Below are positions 32,978 through 41,668 of a stretch of DNA of 64,000 bases, one piece after another (the stretch's first letter is position 1; every line of letters starts with the position of its first letter). The stretch comes from an uncultured Bacteroidota bacterium (GTDB taxonomy: Bacteria; Bacteroidota; Bacteroidia; Bacteroidales; P3). The DNA lies in contig CACWPQ010000013.1 in NCBI GenBank assembly GCA_902762805.1, positions 1 through 64,000 on the forward strand, read 5' to 3'. The translations under genes were made by a program, and so were the position numbers. Under the pieces are notes generated by a model. That model searched no databases and had not been told where the DNA came from. It saw only the letters and a list, made by a program, of their open reading frames with translations.

Positions 32978-34096
32978 ATGAACAATCGGGACCTGCATAT
33001 AGTGTCGTTCAATGTGCCGCTGCCGGCCAACTACGGCGGTGTGATTGATGTCTACTACCGTCTGCGGGCGCTGTCAGAAGCGGGCGTACAGGTGCATCTG
33101 CACTGCTTTGATTATGGTCGTGGCGAAGCTAAGGAGCTGGAACAGTATTGCGTGGAGGTGAATTACTACCAGCGTGATATGTCGCCCCTGCGGATGCTGG
33201 ACCGAAGACCCTTTATCGTTGCCTCGCGCGAAAGCAAAGAGTTGAAACACAGACTAATGCAGGACTGCTATCCTGTCCTGCTCGAAGGGCTGCACTGCTG
33301 CGCATTGCTCGAGGACGAGGGGGTGTGCCGCGGGCGGACGGCGATGGTGCGGGCGCACAATGTGGAGGGGGAGTACTACAGACGCCTGGCAGCGAGCGAG
33401 CGACGCTGGCTGAAACGGCTTTATCTGAAGATAGATGCCTGGAAGATAGCCCGCTACGAACCCATCCTGCGACGAGCGGATGCGGTGCTGGCGGTGAATG
33501 AAGGCGAAAAGCAGCAGTTCGAGGCGATGGGTTGTAGAAATGTGCAGCCGATGTCTTCGTGCCACCCTTACGATAAGGTGGTTGCGCAGGCAGGTACGGG
33601 CAAATACGCATTATATCATGGGGCGTTGGATGTGGCAGAGAATGCCCGGGCTGCAGAATGGCTGATTGATAACGTGGTGGATGGGCTGCGTTGCTCGCTG
33701 ATAATTGCTGGCTCAAATCCACCGGAATGGTTACAACAGAAGGTGGACGAATCAGACACTGTGTATCTTGTAGACAATCCGACGGACGAGAAGATGCGGC
33801 AGCTTATTGCCGAGGCGCAAGTTTGCCTGCTGGTAACCGACCAACCTACGGGGTTGAAGTTGAAGCTTTTGAACTCGTTATTCGCAGGACGCCACTGCCT
33901 GGTGAATAGTGCGATGGTGGCCGGTACATCATTGGGCGACCTTTGCACTGTGGCCGATGGCGCCGTTGCGCTGCGAAAGGAACTGACGCGGCTGATGCAG
34001 ACGCCCTTTTCGGAAAGCATGCTCGATGAGCGCCGCAGGGCTCTTCGCCCACTGACTCCAAGCGAAGCGGTGAAGCCCGTTTTGGATCTCCTCTGA
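32978..34096 (+). CDS. Glycosyltransferase family 4-like protein
   Basis: The start at 32978 gives MNNRDLHIVSFNVPLPANYG; the longer frame is rejected because it passes through the promoter. The 372-residue product has a GT-B plan: an N-terminal acceptor domain with the loop PANYGGVIDVYY, MVRAHNVEGEYYRR in the middle, and a C-terminal donor domain (YHGALDVAENARAAEWLI, IIAGSNPP, PTGLKLKLLNSLFAGRHCLVN) where the last part fits the E/K-x-x-x-x-x-x-A/G-x nucleotide-sugar site loosely. Cytoplasmic or peripheral membrane. Sugar unknown. Confidence 0.8.
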   Translation: MNNRDLHIVSFNVPLPANYGGVIDVYYRLRALSEAGVQVHLHCFDYGRGEAKELEQYCVEVNYYQRDMSPLRMLDRRPFIVASRESKELKHRLMQDCYPVLLEGLHCCALLEDEGVCRGRTAMVRAHNVEGEYYRRLAASERRWLKRLYLKIDAWKIARYEPILRRADAVLAVNEGEKQQFEAMGCRNVQPMSSCHPYDKVVAQAGTGKYALYHGALDVAENARAAEWLIDNVVDGLRCSLIIAGSNPPEWLQQKVDESDTVYLVDNPTDEKMRQLIAEAQVCLLVTDQPTGLKLKLLNSLFAGRHCLVNSAMVAGTSLGDLCTVADGAVALRKELTRLMQTPFSESMLDERRRALRPLTPSEAVKPVLDLL

Positions 34097-34194
34097 AGAT
34101 ACAGATTTTTTTTACCTCTGTACAATATTTTATAAAAATTGCAGTTATAAGACCCAATTAGATACTAAACAGGAAATCATAAAACGACTATACA

Positions 34195-34950
34195 ATGAAG
34201 AAAATCATCACCCTGGCCGCCGTTCTGGCACTCGCTGCCGGCACACTCGTGGCCCAGAACACATTCAAAGGCATTGTCAAGTACAAGGTGGAATCCACAG
34301 GCACCGTGGCCGTTCAGATCCCCGAAGAGGTGGCCAAGGCCGAAATCAAGGTGGAAGGCAACAACATGTTCACCAAGAGCGCCATCTTCCTCGGCGGCAT
34401 GGGCGCCGAGGCTGTGCTGGTCAACAACCTCAGGAGCACCACCTGCATGGACCTCAGCCAGCTCCTCGGCTACCTCCGCTCGCAGGGCTCCGAGTTCACC
34501 TATCAGGGCAGCGGCAAAATCCTTGTCAAGCAAGAGTTCAAGGCCGAGTCCTTCGACTCGCTGACCATTGTCGACACCGAGCCCGGCCATTTCTACTACG
34601 AGTATGTCGACGGCGAGACCAAGCAGATTGCCGGCCACACCGCCTATAAGCTCGTCCAGCACATCTATGACGAGGAAGGCGTCGACCATCCTCGCGTCAT
34701 GTGGTACTCCAAGGAGATCGGCCCCGCCTACAACGCCATCTTCAACGGCCTCAAGGGTATGCCCCTCGAGTGCACCATCGACCAGGGCGAAGGTCGTGCC
34801 ATCACCTACACCGCCACTGAAATCGTCTCCGGCAAGGTCAAAGAGGCCGACTTCCTGCTCCCCGACGGCTACGAGACCCTCTCTGATGAGGACCTCCAGG
34901 AACTCTTCACCCAGCTCCAAGAGGAAATCGAACTCCTCCAGGGCGAGTAA
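34195..34950 (+). CDS. Secreted DUF4412-like protein
   Basis: The 251-residue product has a signal peptide (MKKIITLAAVLALAAGTLVAQ). A beta-rich body opens with FKGIVKYKVES and contains IVDTEPGHFYYEYVDGETK, IAGHTAYKLV and MWYSKEIGPAY. These are features of Bacteroidota DUF4412/GLPGLI-like periplasmic proteins in which strand pairs and a conserved G-x-x-A/C-x-K segment recur. Function unknown. The tail is an acidic helix (EELFTQLQEEIELLQGE). It precedes ftsK by 45 bases on the same strand. Confidence 0.7.
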   Translation: MKKIITLAAVLALAAGTLVAQNTFKGIVKYKVESTGTVAVQIPEEVAKAEIKVEGNNMFTKSAIFLGGMGAEAVLVNNLRSTTCMDLSQLLGYLRSQGSEFTYQGSGKILVKQEFKAESFDSLTIVDTEPGHFYYEYVDGETKQIAGHTAYKLVQHIYDEEGVDHPRVMWYSKEIGPAYNAIFNGLKGMPLECTIDQGEGRAITYTATEIVSGKVKEADFLLPDGYETLSDEDLQELFTQLQEEIELLQGE

Positions 34951-34995
34951 TCATTCTGTCTATCAGGCATTCAAGCAATCACACATCCAATCACA

Positions 34996-37572
34996 GTGGC
35001 AGGCACAAAGAAGAAATCCACTCCCAAGACCAAAGGCAAAACCGCCCCGAAGCCGTCGAAGAAACGCTCCGGCGGTTTTGTCGTATTCCTGCGTAGCCGG
35101 CAGTTCGCGCGCATCCGCGGTGCCGTCTACGTCATGTTCTCCCTCTTCCTCCTCCTGGCCTTGGTGGGCTACTACGCCACCGACTGCGGCACCCGCGGCC
35201 GCTGGCTCGGCTCCCTCGGACAGGCCCTGGCCGCCTTCTTCGCCAACCGCCTCTTCGGCATCGGCTCCCTCGGCTTCTCGCTCCTCTTCTTCGTCTACGG
35301 CATGCGCCTCTGGGACGTCAAGGTGATGCCCTGGTGGAAGACCTTCGGCAGCACCCTCTTCTGGATGCTCTGGATCTCCCTCACCCTTGGCTACATCGGC
35401 GGCGCCTGGGTGCATAGCGCCTCCGGCTTCGAGCACTTCGCCGGCATCGGCCTCCAGCTTGCCGAGCCGCTGCACCGCCTCCTCTCGTGGTGGACATTGG
35501 TGTTGCTGCTTTTCATCGCCGTGCTGTTCCTCGTGCTCGTCCACAAAATGGAAATCCCCGAGGTGCACATGCCCAAGGTGGACCTCAAAGGAGCCGCCAA
35601 AGCCATCGAGCGTCAGTTCGAGAACGTGACCACCGACCACTCCGACGACCCCCAGCCCGCCCCGGCAACGCCCGCCAACCAGGCCGCCGCCACACCCGCA
35701 CCCGCCGACGAGGACGAAGGCGCCGACTTCGACGAGGAGGCTATGGCCCTCTTCCACTCCCATCCCCCCAAGGAGGAGCACGACATGCCCGTCGACGACG
35801 AGCCCGCCTTCAGCATCGACGACGAGTTCGCCCGCGTCAACGCCCGTGCCCAAGGCACCCCTCTCGAACCCGAGCCGGAGGTGAGCGAAGCCCCTGCCGC
35901 CACAGCCTCCGACGGCATCACCTTCAACATCCAAGGCCTGGAAGAACCCGGCACCCCCAGTGAAACCAGTACGACTAGCGATACTAGTGATACTAGCGAT
36001 ACTTGTTCCACTAGCGAACTAGAAAACCTCGACGAAGACGACTACCGCCGCCACTACGGCCTCGACGAGCCCTACGACCCCCACCTCGACCTCTCCGACT
36101 ACGTCATGCCCGACACCTCCTTCCTCGAGGACTGGGAGGCCGCCAACACCAAGGTCACCATGGAGGAACTCGTGGCCAACAAGGACCGCATCGTGCAGAC
36201 CCTGCGCGACTATGGTATCGAAATCACCGACATCACCGCCATCACCGGACCCACCGTCACCCTCTACAAAATCAAGCCCGCCCCCGGCGTCCGCATCAGC
36301 AAAATCAAGAACCTCGAGGACGACATCGCCCTCTCGCTGGCCGCCCTCGGCATACGCATCATCGCCCCCATACCGGGCGAGAGCAACGTCGGCATCGAGG
36401 TGCCCAACGCCAAGCCACAGATTGTGGCCATGAAGACCATGCTCGAGAGCCCCGAGTTCCGCGATGCCAAGATGGAGCTCCCCATCGCCTTCGGCAAGGA
36501 TATCAACAACCGCCCCCTGGTGACCGACCTGGCCAAGATGCCCCACCTGCTCATGGCCGGCGCCACCGGCACCGGCAAGTCCGTCGGCCTCAACGCCGTG
36601 CTCGCTTCATTATTATATAAGAAGCACCCCTCCGAGCTCAAGCTTGTGCTCGTCGACCCCAAGAAGGTGGAGTTCTCGCTCTATTCCGCCCTCGAACGCC
36701 ACTACCTGGCCAAAATGCCCGACGAGGAGGAGGCCGTCATCACCGATGTCAAGAAGGTGGTGCGCACCCTCAACAGCCTCTGCATCGAGATGGACAGCCG
36801 CTACGACCTGCTCAAGGCTGCCAAGGTGCGCAAGATTACCGAATACAACGAGAAGTTCTGCAAGCGCATGCTCAACCCCGAGAACGGGCATCGCTACCTG
36901 CCTTATATCGTGGTGGTTATCGACGAGTTCGGCGACCTCATCATGACCGCCGGCAAGGAGGTGGAGCTCCCCATCGCCCGCCTCGCACAGCTGGCCCGCG
37001 CCGTCGGCATCCACCTCATCATCGCCACCCAGCGCCCCACCACCAACATCATCACCGGCACCATCAAGGCCAACTTCCCCGCCCGCGTGGCCTTCCGCGT
37101 CACCTCCGGCATCGACTCCAAGACCATCCTCGACACCGGCGGCGCCCAGCAGCTCATCGGCCGCGGCGACATGCTCATCTCGCTCGCCGGCAAGGACATG
37201 ATACGCCTCCAGTGCGCCCTCATCGACACCCCCGAAATCGAAAAGCTCGTCAAGTTCATCGGCGACCAGCGCGGCTACCCCGACGGCTTCGAGCTGCCCG
37301 AATACCTCGACGAGAACGAGGAACCCAACAAGGAATTCGACCCCAAGACCAAAGACGAGTTCTTCAACGACGCCGCCCGTCTGGTCGTCTCCTCCCAGTT
37401 CGGCTCCACCTCGCTCCTCCAGCGCAAGCTGCAGCTCGGCTACAACCGCGCCGGCCGCATCATCGACCAGCTCGAGGCCGCCGGCATCGTCGGCCCCAGC
37501 AACGGCTCCAAACCCCGCGACGTCCTCATCCACGACGAAATTTCACTCGAAGAGTTACTTAAATCATTATAA
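34996..37572 (+). CDS. ftsK: DNA translocase FtsK/SpoIIIE
   Basis: The 858-residue product starts with GTG (MAGTKKKSTPK). The basic N-terminus, about four membrane helices up to residue 185 and an acidic/proline-rich linker (190-350) precede the motor, with MAGATGTGKSVGLNAVL (Walker A), IVVVIDEFGDLIMTAGKEVE (Walker B) and AVGIHLIIATQRP. The C-terminal gamma winged helix SLLQRKLQLGYNRAGRIIDQ with LEAAGIVGPSNGSKPRDVL reads KOPS sites. It pumps chromosome DNA at the septum and activates dimer resolution. The linker contains a short tandem repeat (SDTSDTSDT). Confidence 0.95.
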   Translation: MAGTKKKSTPKTKGKTAPKPSKKRSGGFVVFLRSRQFARIRGAVYVMFSLFLLLALVGYYATDCGTRGRWLGSLGQALAAFFANRLFGIGSLGFSLLFFVYGMRLWDVKVMPWWKTFGSTLFWMLWISLTLGYIGGAWVHSASGFEHFAGIGLQLAEPLHRLLSWWTLVLLLFIAVLFLVLVHKMEIPEVHMPKVDLKGAAKAIERQFENVTTDHSDDPQPAPATPANQAAATPAPADEDEGADFDEEAMALFHSHPPKEEHDMPVDDEPAFSIDDEFARVNARAQGTPLEPEPEVSEAPAATASDGITFNIQGLEEPGTPSETSTTSDTSDTSDTCSTSELENLDEDDYRRHYGLDEPYDPHLDLSDYVMPDTSFLEDWEAANTKVTMEELVANKDRIVQTLRDYGIEITDITAITGPTVTLYKIKPAPGVRISKIKNLEDDIALSLAALGIRIIAPIPGESNVGIEVPNAKPQIVAMKTMLESPEFRDAKMELPIAFGKDINNRPLVTDLAKMPHLLMAGATGTGKSVGLNAVLASLLYKKHPSELKLVLVDPKKVEFSLYSALERHYLAKMPDEEEAVITDVKKVVRTLNSLCIEMDSRYDLLKAAKVRKITEYNEKFCKRMLNPENGHRYLPYIVVVIDEFGDLIMTAGKEVELPIARLAQLARAVGIHLIIATQRPTTNIITGTIKANFPARVAFRVTSGIDSKTILDTGGAQQLIGRGDMLISLAGKDMIRLQCALIDTPEIEKLVKFIGDQRGYPDGFELPEYLDENEEPNKEFDPKTKDEFFNDAARLVVSSQFGSTSLLQRKLQLGYNRAGRIIDQLEAAGIVGPSNGSKPRDVLIHDEISLEELLKSL
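35967..36020. repeat. Nine-base tandem repeat in the ftsK linker
   Basis: Units of the type ACTAGYGAT recur with small variation and encode STTSDTSDTSDTCSTSE in the disordered linker. ACTAGAAA-type repeats also occur in the gap at 57873-57900. Confidence 0.65.
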
Positions 37573-37576
37573 TAAG

Positions 37577-37816
37577 ATGTACCGCAAAGTAATCACCCTG
37601 GCAGCCTGTTGCCTCCTCTTGGCCGCCTGCTCCAAACAGAAGACCTGCCGATGCTCCGTCATCGGCGCGCCTACGGTCCGCATCATCAAGATAGAGGCTG
37701 GCGAGTGCGAAGACCTCAAACTCTTCACCTACCACAACACCCTCGACTCTCTAAAGGTCGACTCACTCCTCTGCACCGACTACGAATTCGACATCGATTC
37801 CGTTTATAACGATTGA
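37577..37816 (+). CDS. Small Cys-rich lipoprotein 1
   Basis: The 79-residue product has a lipobox (LLLAAC, Cys18) and a mature part with four cysteines, arranged CRC...C...C (KTCRCSVIG, GECEDL, LLCTDYEF). It resembles the next gene's product in Cys layout, and both end soon after the last Cys, so the two are probably tandem paralogues. It follows ftsK by four bases. Function unknown; the downstream MauE/thioredoxin-like protein suggests disulfide-bonded partners. Confidence 0.75.
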   Translation: MYRKVITLAACCLLLAACSKQKTCRCSVIGAPTVRIIKIEAGECEDLKLFTYHNTLDSLKVDSLLCTDYEFDIDSVYND

Positions 37817-37821
37817 GCCCT

Positions 37822-38079
37822 ATGAAAAAGAGACACATACTTCTGATTGCCGGCGCGCTGCTGGCCGCCGCCTGCAGCAAGGAGCACCGCTGCTACTGCA
37901 CCTATGCCGACGGCGATGACGCCGTCAACGCCCTCGATGTACTCGAGGTGGGAAGCAGCATCAACTGTGCCGATATTACAGAGTTTGCCTTCGAGGAACA
38001 CACCACCACCGACGACGGTCAGCAGACGCTCCACCGCGTCAACGTCCACAAGGTGAACTGCCGCGACTATGGCGAGTAA
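37822..38079 (+). CDS. Small Cys-rich lipoprotein 2
   Basis: The ATG at 37822 gives MKKRHILLIAGALLAAACSK with a clear lipobox; a TTG nine bases upstream is less likely. The 85-residue product has RCYCTYADG, INCADITEF and a final NCRDYGE, matching the CxC...C...C layout of the preceding lipoprotein. Its 3' end overlaps the MauE-like gene by 11 bases, implying coupled translation. No family recognised. Confidence 0.75.
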   Translation: MKKRHILLIAGALLAAACSKEHRCYCTYADGDDAVNALDVLEVGSSINCADITEFAFEEHTTTDDGQQTLHRVNVHKVNCRDYGE

Positions 38080-38932
38080 CGGACGCCTCATCCTCTCCTG
38101 GTGCCTGCGCCTCGCACTGGCGGCCCTGTTCGCCCTCTCGGCGGTCTCGAAGATGGCCGGCATCGACCATTTCGAAGTCTATATCTACTCCTTCGGATTC
38201 CTCCCGCTCACCGTCTGCTTCCTCGCCGCACGCCTCGTCATCGGCTTCGAACTCCTGCTGGCAATGATGATATTCGCCGGCTGGTACCCACGCCTCACCC
38301 GGCTCGCCACTCTCGGCATGCTCCTCTTTTTCAGCCTCTTCCTCTGCTACGCCGCCCTCGCCGGACGCAGCGATTCCTGCCAGTGCTTCGGCCAGTGGAT
38401 CCACATGGACCCCACCCAGTCGCTCCTCAAAAACGCCCTCCTCATCCTCCTCGCCCTCTGGCACTTCCACCTCCAGCCGCGCCCCCTGTTGCCGCCCAAG
38501 TGGTGGCTGCTGACCGCGGGAACCCTGGCCGCAATGGCCGCACCCTTCGTCATCTCCATACCCGACAACTGGGCCTTCGGCTCGCAGCAGCTGCCCTACA
38601 GCGAAGCCCACCTCGACTCCGCCATGCTCCCGGGACGTCCGCTGGACGAGCGCGGCGTGGGACAGGACCGCCGCGTGGTGGCCTTCGTCACACAAGGGTG
38701 CCCCTACTGCAAAATCGCTCGCAAAAAACTCGACGGCATCGCCAGCCGCCACGGCATCGACCCCGACCGCATCGTCTACATCCAGCCCTCCGATATCGGC
38801 TCCAACCTCTTCCTCTCCATCACCCACGGCGCACGCCCCCTCGTGCTCCTGATGGATGGCAAAAAAGTGGTCGCCACCTACCACTCCCGCAACATCGACG
38901 AGCGCCAAATCGCCTCCTTCCTCGCCGACTGA
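38069..38932 (+). CDS. MauE/DoxX-like membrane protein fused to thioredoxin-like domain
   Basis: The 287-residue product has four to five membrane helices (about 8-160). Between them lies SDSCQCFGQW, the paired-cysteine motif typical of MauE-type membrane oxidoreductases. A C-terminal thioredoxin-like domain follows, with VVAFVTQGCPYCKIARKKLD (CPYC active site) and ARPLVLLMDGKKVV containing a cis-Pro. MauE-type proteins carry reducing or oxidising equivalents across the membrane for periplasmic thiol chemistry. The two adjacent Cys-rich lipoproteins are plausible clients or partners. Confidence 0.8.
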   Translation: MASNGRLILSWCLRLALAALFALSAVSKMAGIDHFEVYIYSFGFLPLTVCFLAARLVIGFELLLAMMIFAGWYPRLTRLATLGMLLFFSLFLCYAALAGRSDSCQCFGQWIHMDPTQSLLKNALLILLALWHFHLQPRPLLPPKWWLLTAGTLAAMAAPFVISIPDNWAFGSQQLPYSEAHLDSAMLPGRPLDERGVGQDRRVVAFVTQGCPYCKIARKKLDGIASRHGIDPDRIVYIQPSDIGSNLFLSITHGARPLVLLMDGKKVVATYHSRNIDERQIASFLAD

Positions 38933-38957
38933 CACCCCCTCCCGATTTAATATCCTC

Positions 38958-38989
38958 GCCGCCGTTTTCCCCCGAAAAACGGCGGCTTT
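38958..38989 (+). terminator. Intrinsic terminator
   Basis: An 11-bp stem (GCCGCCGTTTT with AAAACGGCGGC) and a 7-base loop, followed by TTTC, 26 bases past the stop of the MauE-like gene. Confidence 0.8.
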
Positions 38990-39018
38990 CTTCGCACCCG
39001 ATGCCATCCCCCTTTTCA

Positions 39019-39130
39019 TCCTTTAGGAGAGGAAGAAGAGAGGAAGAAGATGATGCCTCTAAACCGCTGTTTTTCAGCCCTGTAAAAACCTGCGATTTTT
39101 GCCCTTTTTCCGCCTTTTTTCCGAAAAATT
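39019..39130. repeat. Second intergenic repeat family, copy 1
   Basis: AGGAGAGGAAGAAGAGAGG followed by AAGAAGATGATGC and then a CTGTTTTT...CCTTTTTCCGCCTTTTTT stretch. The same order in reverse complement is found at 62575-62685. It occupies most of the 38933-39264 gap; the rest is promoter. Confidence 0.65.
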
Positions 39131-39232
39131 GAAGCAAAATCCAACCGTCGTCTATATTGCTGATATACAATACTCTACACCTATTCTGCCGAAAATTGTC
39201 ATTTTATTGCCGCCCAATTCATTTTTTCTTCG

Positions 39233-39240
39233 TAATTTTG
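39233..39240 (+). promoter_or_regulatory. Promoter -7 element TAATTTTG
   Basis: Matches TAnnTTTG 25 bases before the start of the outer membrane protein gene. A TTG at 39207-39209 is 23 bases upstream, slightly too far. Confidence 0.55.
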
Positions 39241-39264
39241 CACTTTCAAACAACACTGAAAACG

Positions 39265-40017
39265 ATGAAGAAATTAGCACTCCTTCTCACCGCCCTCCTC
39301 TGCCTCTCGGCAGCGCAGGCGCAGTTCGTTCTCGGCCTCCAGGGCGGCTACTACTCCCAAAAGGAGACCAACTCCCTGAACGACGACTACACCAACGTCG
39401 CCTCCTGGCTCGGCGGCGCCCAGCTGGGCTACCAAATCACACCCCGCATCTACGTCGGCGTGGCCGGTAACTACCACAACAACAGCACCGAATGGTTCAA
39501 AGACATCGACACCTTCTTCTACGAGCAGGTGGGTCTTTGGATCAACGCCCACGACCACAAGCGCACCACCTCGCGCAGCGGCTGGTCCGTCTCCCCGATG
39601 GTCAAATACGAAGTGGTCCGCTTTGGCCAGATGCACTTCAACCTGCTCCTCCAGGGTACCATCCGCTCCATGGGAGTGACCAAGTACACAGAGAGTTACG
39701 TCACCCCCACCTTCCCCAACCCGGGCGAGTACCGCGACGTGAACCCCTGGGACGACGCCACCACCCTCTTCTCTTGGGGCGTCAGCCTGCGGCCCACCAT
39801 CGTCTATGAATTCTCCACCCACATCAGCGCCGAGCTCTCGCTCGACCTCCTCTCCATCGGCTACGTCAACTCCACCATCACCTACACCCCCGCCGAGGCC
39901 GCCCTCGACCCCATCAAGAGTACCACCGCCACCCTCTACGCCGGCCTCAACTCGCTCACCCAACCCCTCGAATGGGAACCCGCCCTGGTAAAGCTCGGCT
40001 TCAACTACACCTTCTAA
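39265..40017 (+). CDS. Outer membrane beta-barrel protein
   Basis: The ATG at 39265 gives the signal peptide MKKLALLLTALLCLSAAQAQ. The 250-residue product has alternating amphipathic strands (FVLGLQGGYYS, GGAQLGYQITPRIYVGVAGNY) and ends in LVKLGFNYTF, with the terminal Phe expected for BAM-inserted barrels. It fits the small OMP_b-brl group of eight- to ten-strand porin-like proteins. Ligand unknown. It is followed after 13 bases by the HerA-like gene. Confidence 0.75.
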   Translation: MKKLALLLTALLCLSAAQAQFVLGLQGGYYSQKETNSLNDDYTNVASWLGGAQLGYQITPRIYVGVAGNYHNNSTEWFKDIDTFFYEQVGLWINAHDHKRTTSRSGWSVSPMVKYEVVRFGQMHFNLLLQGTIRSMGVTKYTESYVTPTFPNPGEYRDVNPWDDATTLFSWGVSLRPTIVYEFSTHISAELSLDLLSIGYVNSTITYTPAEAALDPIKSTTATLYAGLNSLTQPLEWEPALVKLGFNYTF

Positions 40018-40030
40018 CCTCCCCCGCACG

Positions 40031-41617
40031 ATGTACACCGACGACCACCAGCTCTACATTGCCCACTGCGACGAGGGCAACCTCTGCATCAACGGCCGCA
40101 TGGCCAACCGCCACGGCCTCGTCGCCGGCGCCACCGGCACCGGCAAGACCGTCACCCTCCAGGTGCTGGCCGAAACCTTCTGCCAGGCCGGCGTGCCCTG
40201 CTTCATGGCCGACATGAAGGGCGACCTCAGCGGCATCAGCCAGGCGGGACAGATGTCCTCCTTCATCGAAAAACGCAAGGACGCCTTCGGCATCCCCAAC
40301 CCGCAGTTCCAGCCCTGCCCCGTCCGCTTCTTCGACGTCTTCGGCGAGCAGGGGCACCCCATCCGCGCCACAGTGAGCCAGATGGGGCCGCAGCTCCTCT
40401 CCCGCCTCATGGGCCTCAACGAGACGCAGGACGGCGTCCTCAACATCGTCTTCCGCATCGCCGACGACCGCGGCCTGCTCATCCTCGACGTGAAGGACCT
40501 CCGCGCCATGCTCGACTACGTCAGCAAGCACGCCAAAGAGTACACCACCCGCTACGGCAACATCTCCACCGCCACCATCGGCGCCATACAGCGCGCCCTG
40601 CTGCAGCTCGAAAGCCAGGGAGCCGACCGCTTCTTCGGCGAGCCCAGTTTCGACATCTTCGACCTCCTTCAGACCGAAGGCGGCAAAGGCATCATGAACG
40701 TGCTGGCCGCCGACCGCCTCATGCTCCAGCCCAAGCTCTACAGCACCTTCCTCCTGTGGCTGCTGAGCGAGCTCTACAGCACCCTGCCCGAAGTGGGCGA
40801 CATGGAGCTGCCCAAGCTTGTATTCTTCTTCGACGAAGCCCACATGCTCTTCGACGACACCTCCAAAGCGCTGGTAGACAAGATTGAGCAGGTCATCCGC
40901 CTCATACGCTCCAAGGGCGTGGGCATCTACTTCGTCACCCAAAGCCCCACCGACATCCCCGAGAGTATCCTCGGCCAGCTGGGCAACCGTATCCAGCATG
41001 CCCTCCGCGCCTACACGCCCAAGGACCAGAAAGCCGTGCGCACCGCCGCCGACACCTTCCGCCCCAACCCCGCCTTCAAGACCGACGAGGCCATCATGAA
41101 CCTCGAGACCGGCGAAGCGCTCGTCAGCTTCCTCGACGAGAAGGGCGCCCCCTCCGTCGTGCAGCGCGCCAAGGTGCTCTTCCCCCTCTCGCAGATAGGC
41201 GCTATCACACCCGAGCAGCGCACCGCCATACAGCGCAGCAGCCGCCTGGCTGGCAAGTACGACACCATGGTGGACCGCGAGAGCGCCTTCGAGCAGCTGA
41301 TCAAAGAAGCCGAGGAAACCGCCATGCAAGTGGCCGAAGAACAGCCCGTGGGGCCCGCCCGCACCACCAAAGAGGTGCAGGAGGCCGCCCCCAAAGCCGA
41401 GAAGAAAAAGTCCGGCGTGTTCTCCAAAGTGCTGAAGGCAGTGCTCACGGCCGTCACCGCCACGGTAGCCACCTCGATCGGCACCGCGGTGAGCAACAAG
41501 GTGACCGGCAAGAAGAGCCGCTCCAGCACCTCGACTGGGCAGAAGGTGATCAAGAACGCCACCTCCGCCGCCACGCGCACCATCACGCGCGACATACTCG
41601 GCAACCTGATAAAATAA
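40031..41617 (+). CDS. HerA-like ATPase of the DUF853/YjgR family
   Basis: The 528-residue product has Walker A GLVAGATGTGKTVTLQ, the family-typical FMADMKGDLSGIS, Walker B LVFFFDEAHMLF and IYFVTQSPTDIPESILGQLGN with a probable arginine finger. This is the DUF853 group of hexameric HerA/FtsK-type motors. The lysine-rich C-terminus (about 455-528) includes an Ala/Val-rich segment that could be a membrane or oligomerisation helix. Substrate unknown; it is not accompanied by NurA. Confidence 0.9.
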   Translation: MYTDDHQLYIAHCDEGNLCINGRMANRHGLVAGATGTGKTVTLQVLAETFCQAGVPCFMADMKGDLSGISQAGQMSSFIEKRKDAFGIPNPQFQPCPVRFFDVFGEQGHPIRATVSQMGPQLLSRLMGLNETQDGVLNIVFRIADDRGLLILDVKDLRAMLDYVSKHAKEYTTRYGNISTATIGAIQRALLQLESQGADRFFGEPSFDIFDLLQTEGGKGIMNVLAADRLMLQPKLYSTFLLWLLSELYSTLPEVGDMELPKLVFFFDEAHMLFDDTSKALVDKIEQVIRLIRSKGVGIYFVTQSPTDIPESILGQLGNRIQHALRAYTPKDQKAVRTAADTFRPNPAFKTDEAIMNLETGEALVSFLDEKGAPSVVQRAKVLFPLSQIGAITPEQRTAIQRSSRLAGKYDTMVDRESAFEQLIKEAEETAMQVAEEQPVGPARTTKEVQEAAPKAEKKKSGVFSKVLKAVLTAVTATVATSIGTAVSNKVTGKKSRSSTSTGQKVIKNATSAATRTITRDILGNLIK

Positions 41618-41627
41618 CGGTACAAAT

Positions 41628-41668
41628 AGCGAGCGGGGGCGCCACCTGCGGTGGCGCCCCCGCTCGCT
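41628..41668. terminator. Strong bidirectional terminator
   Basis: A perfect 19-bp stem (41628-41646 with 41650-41668) and loop TGC between convergent genes. The right arm ends at the stop of the DUF2490 gene and is followed by TTT. Confidence 0.85.
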
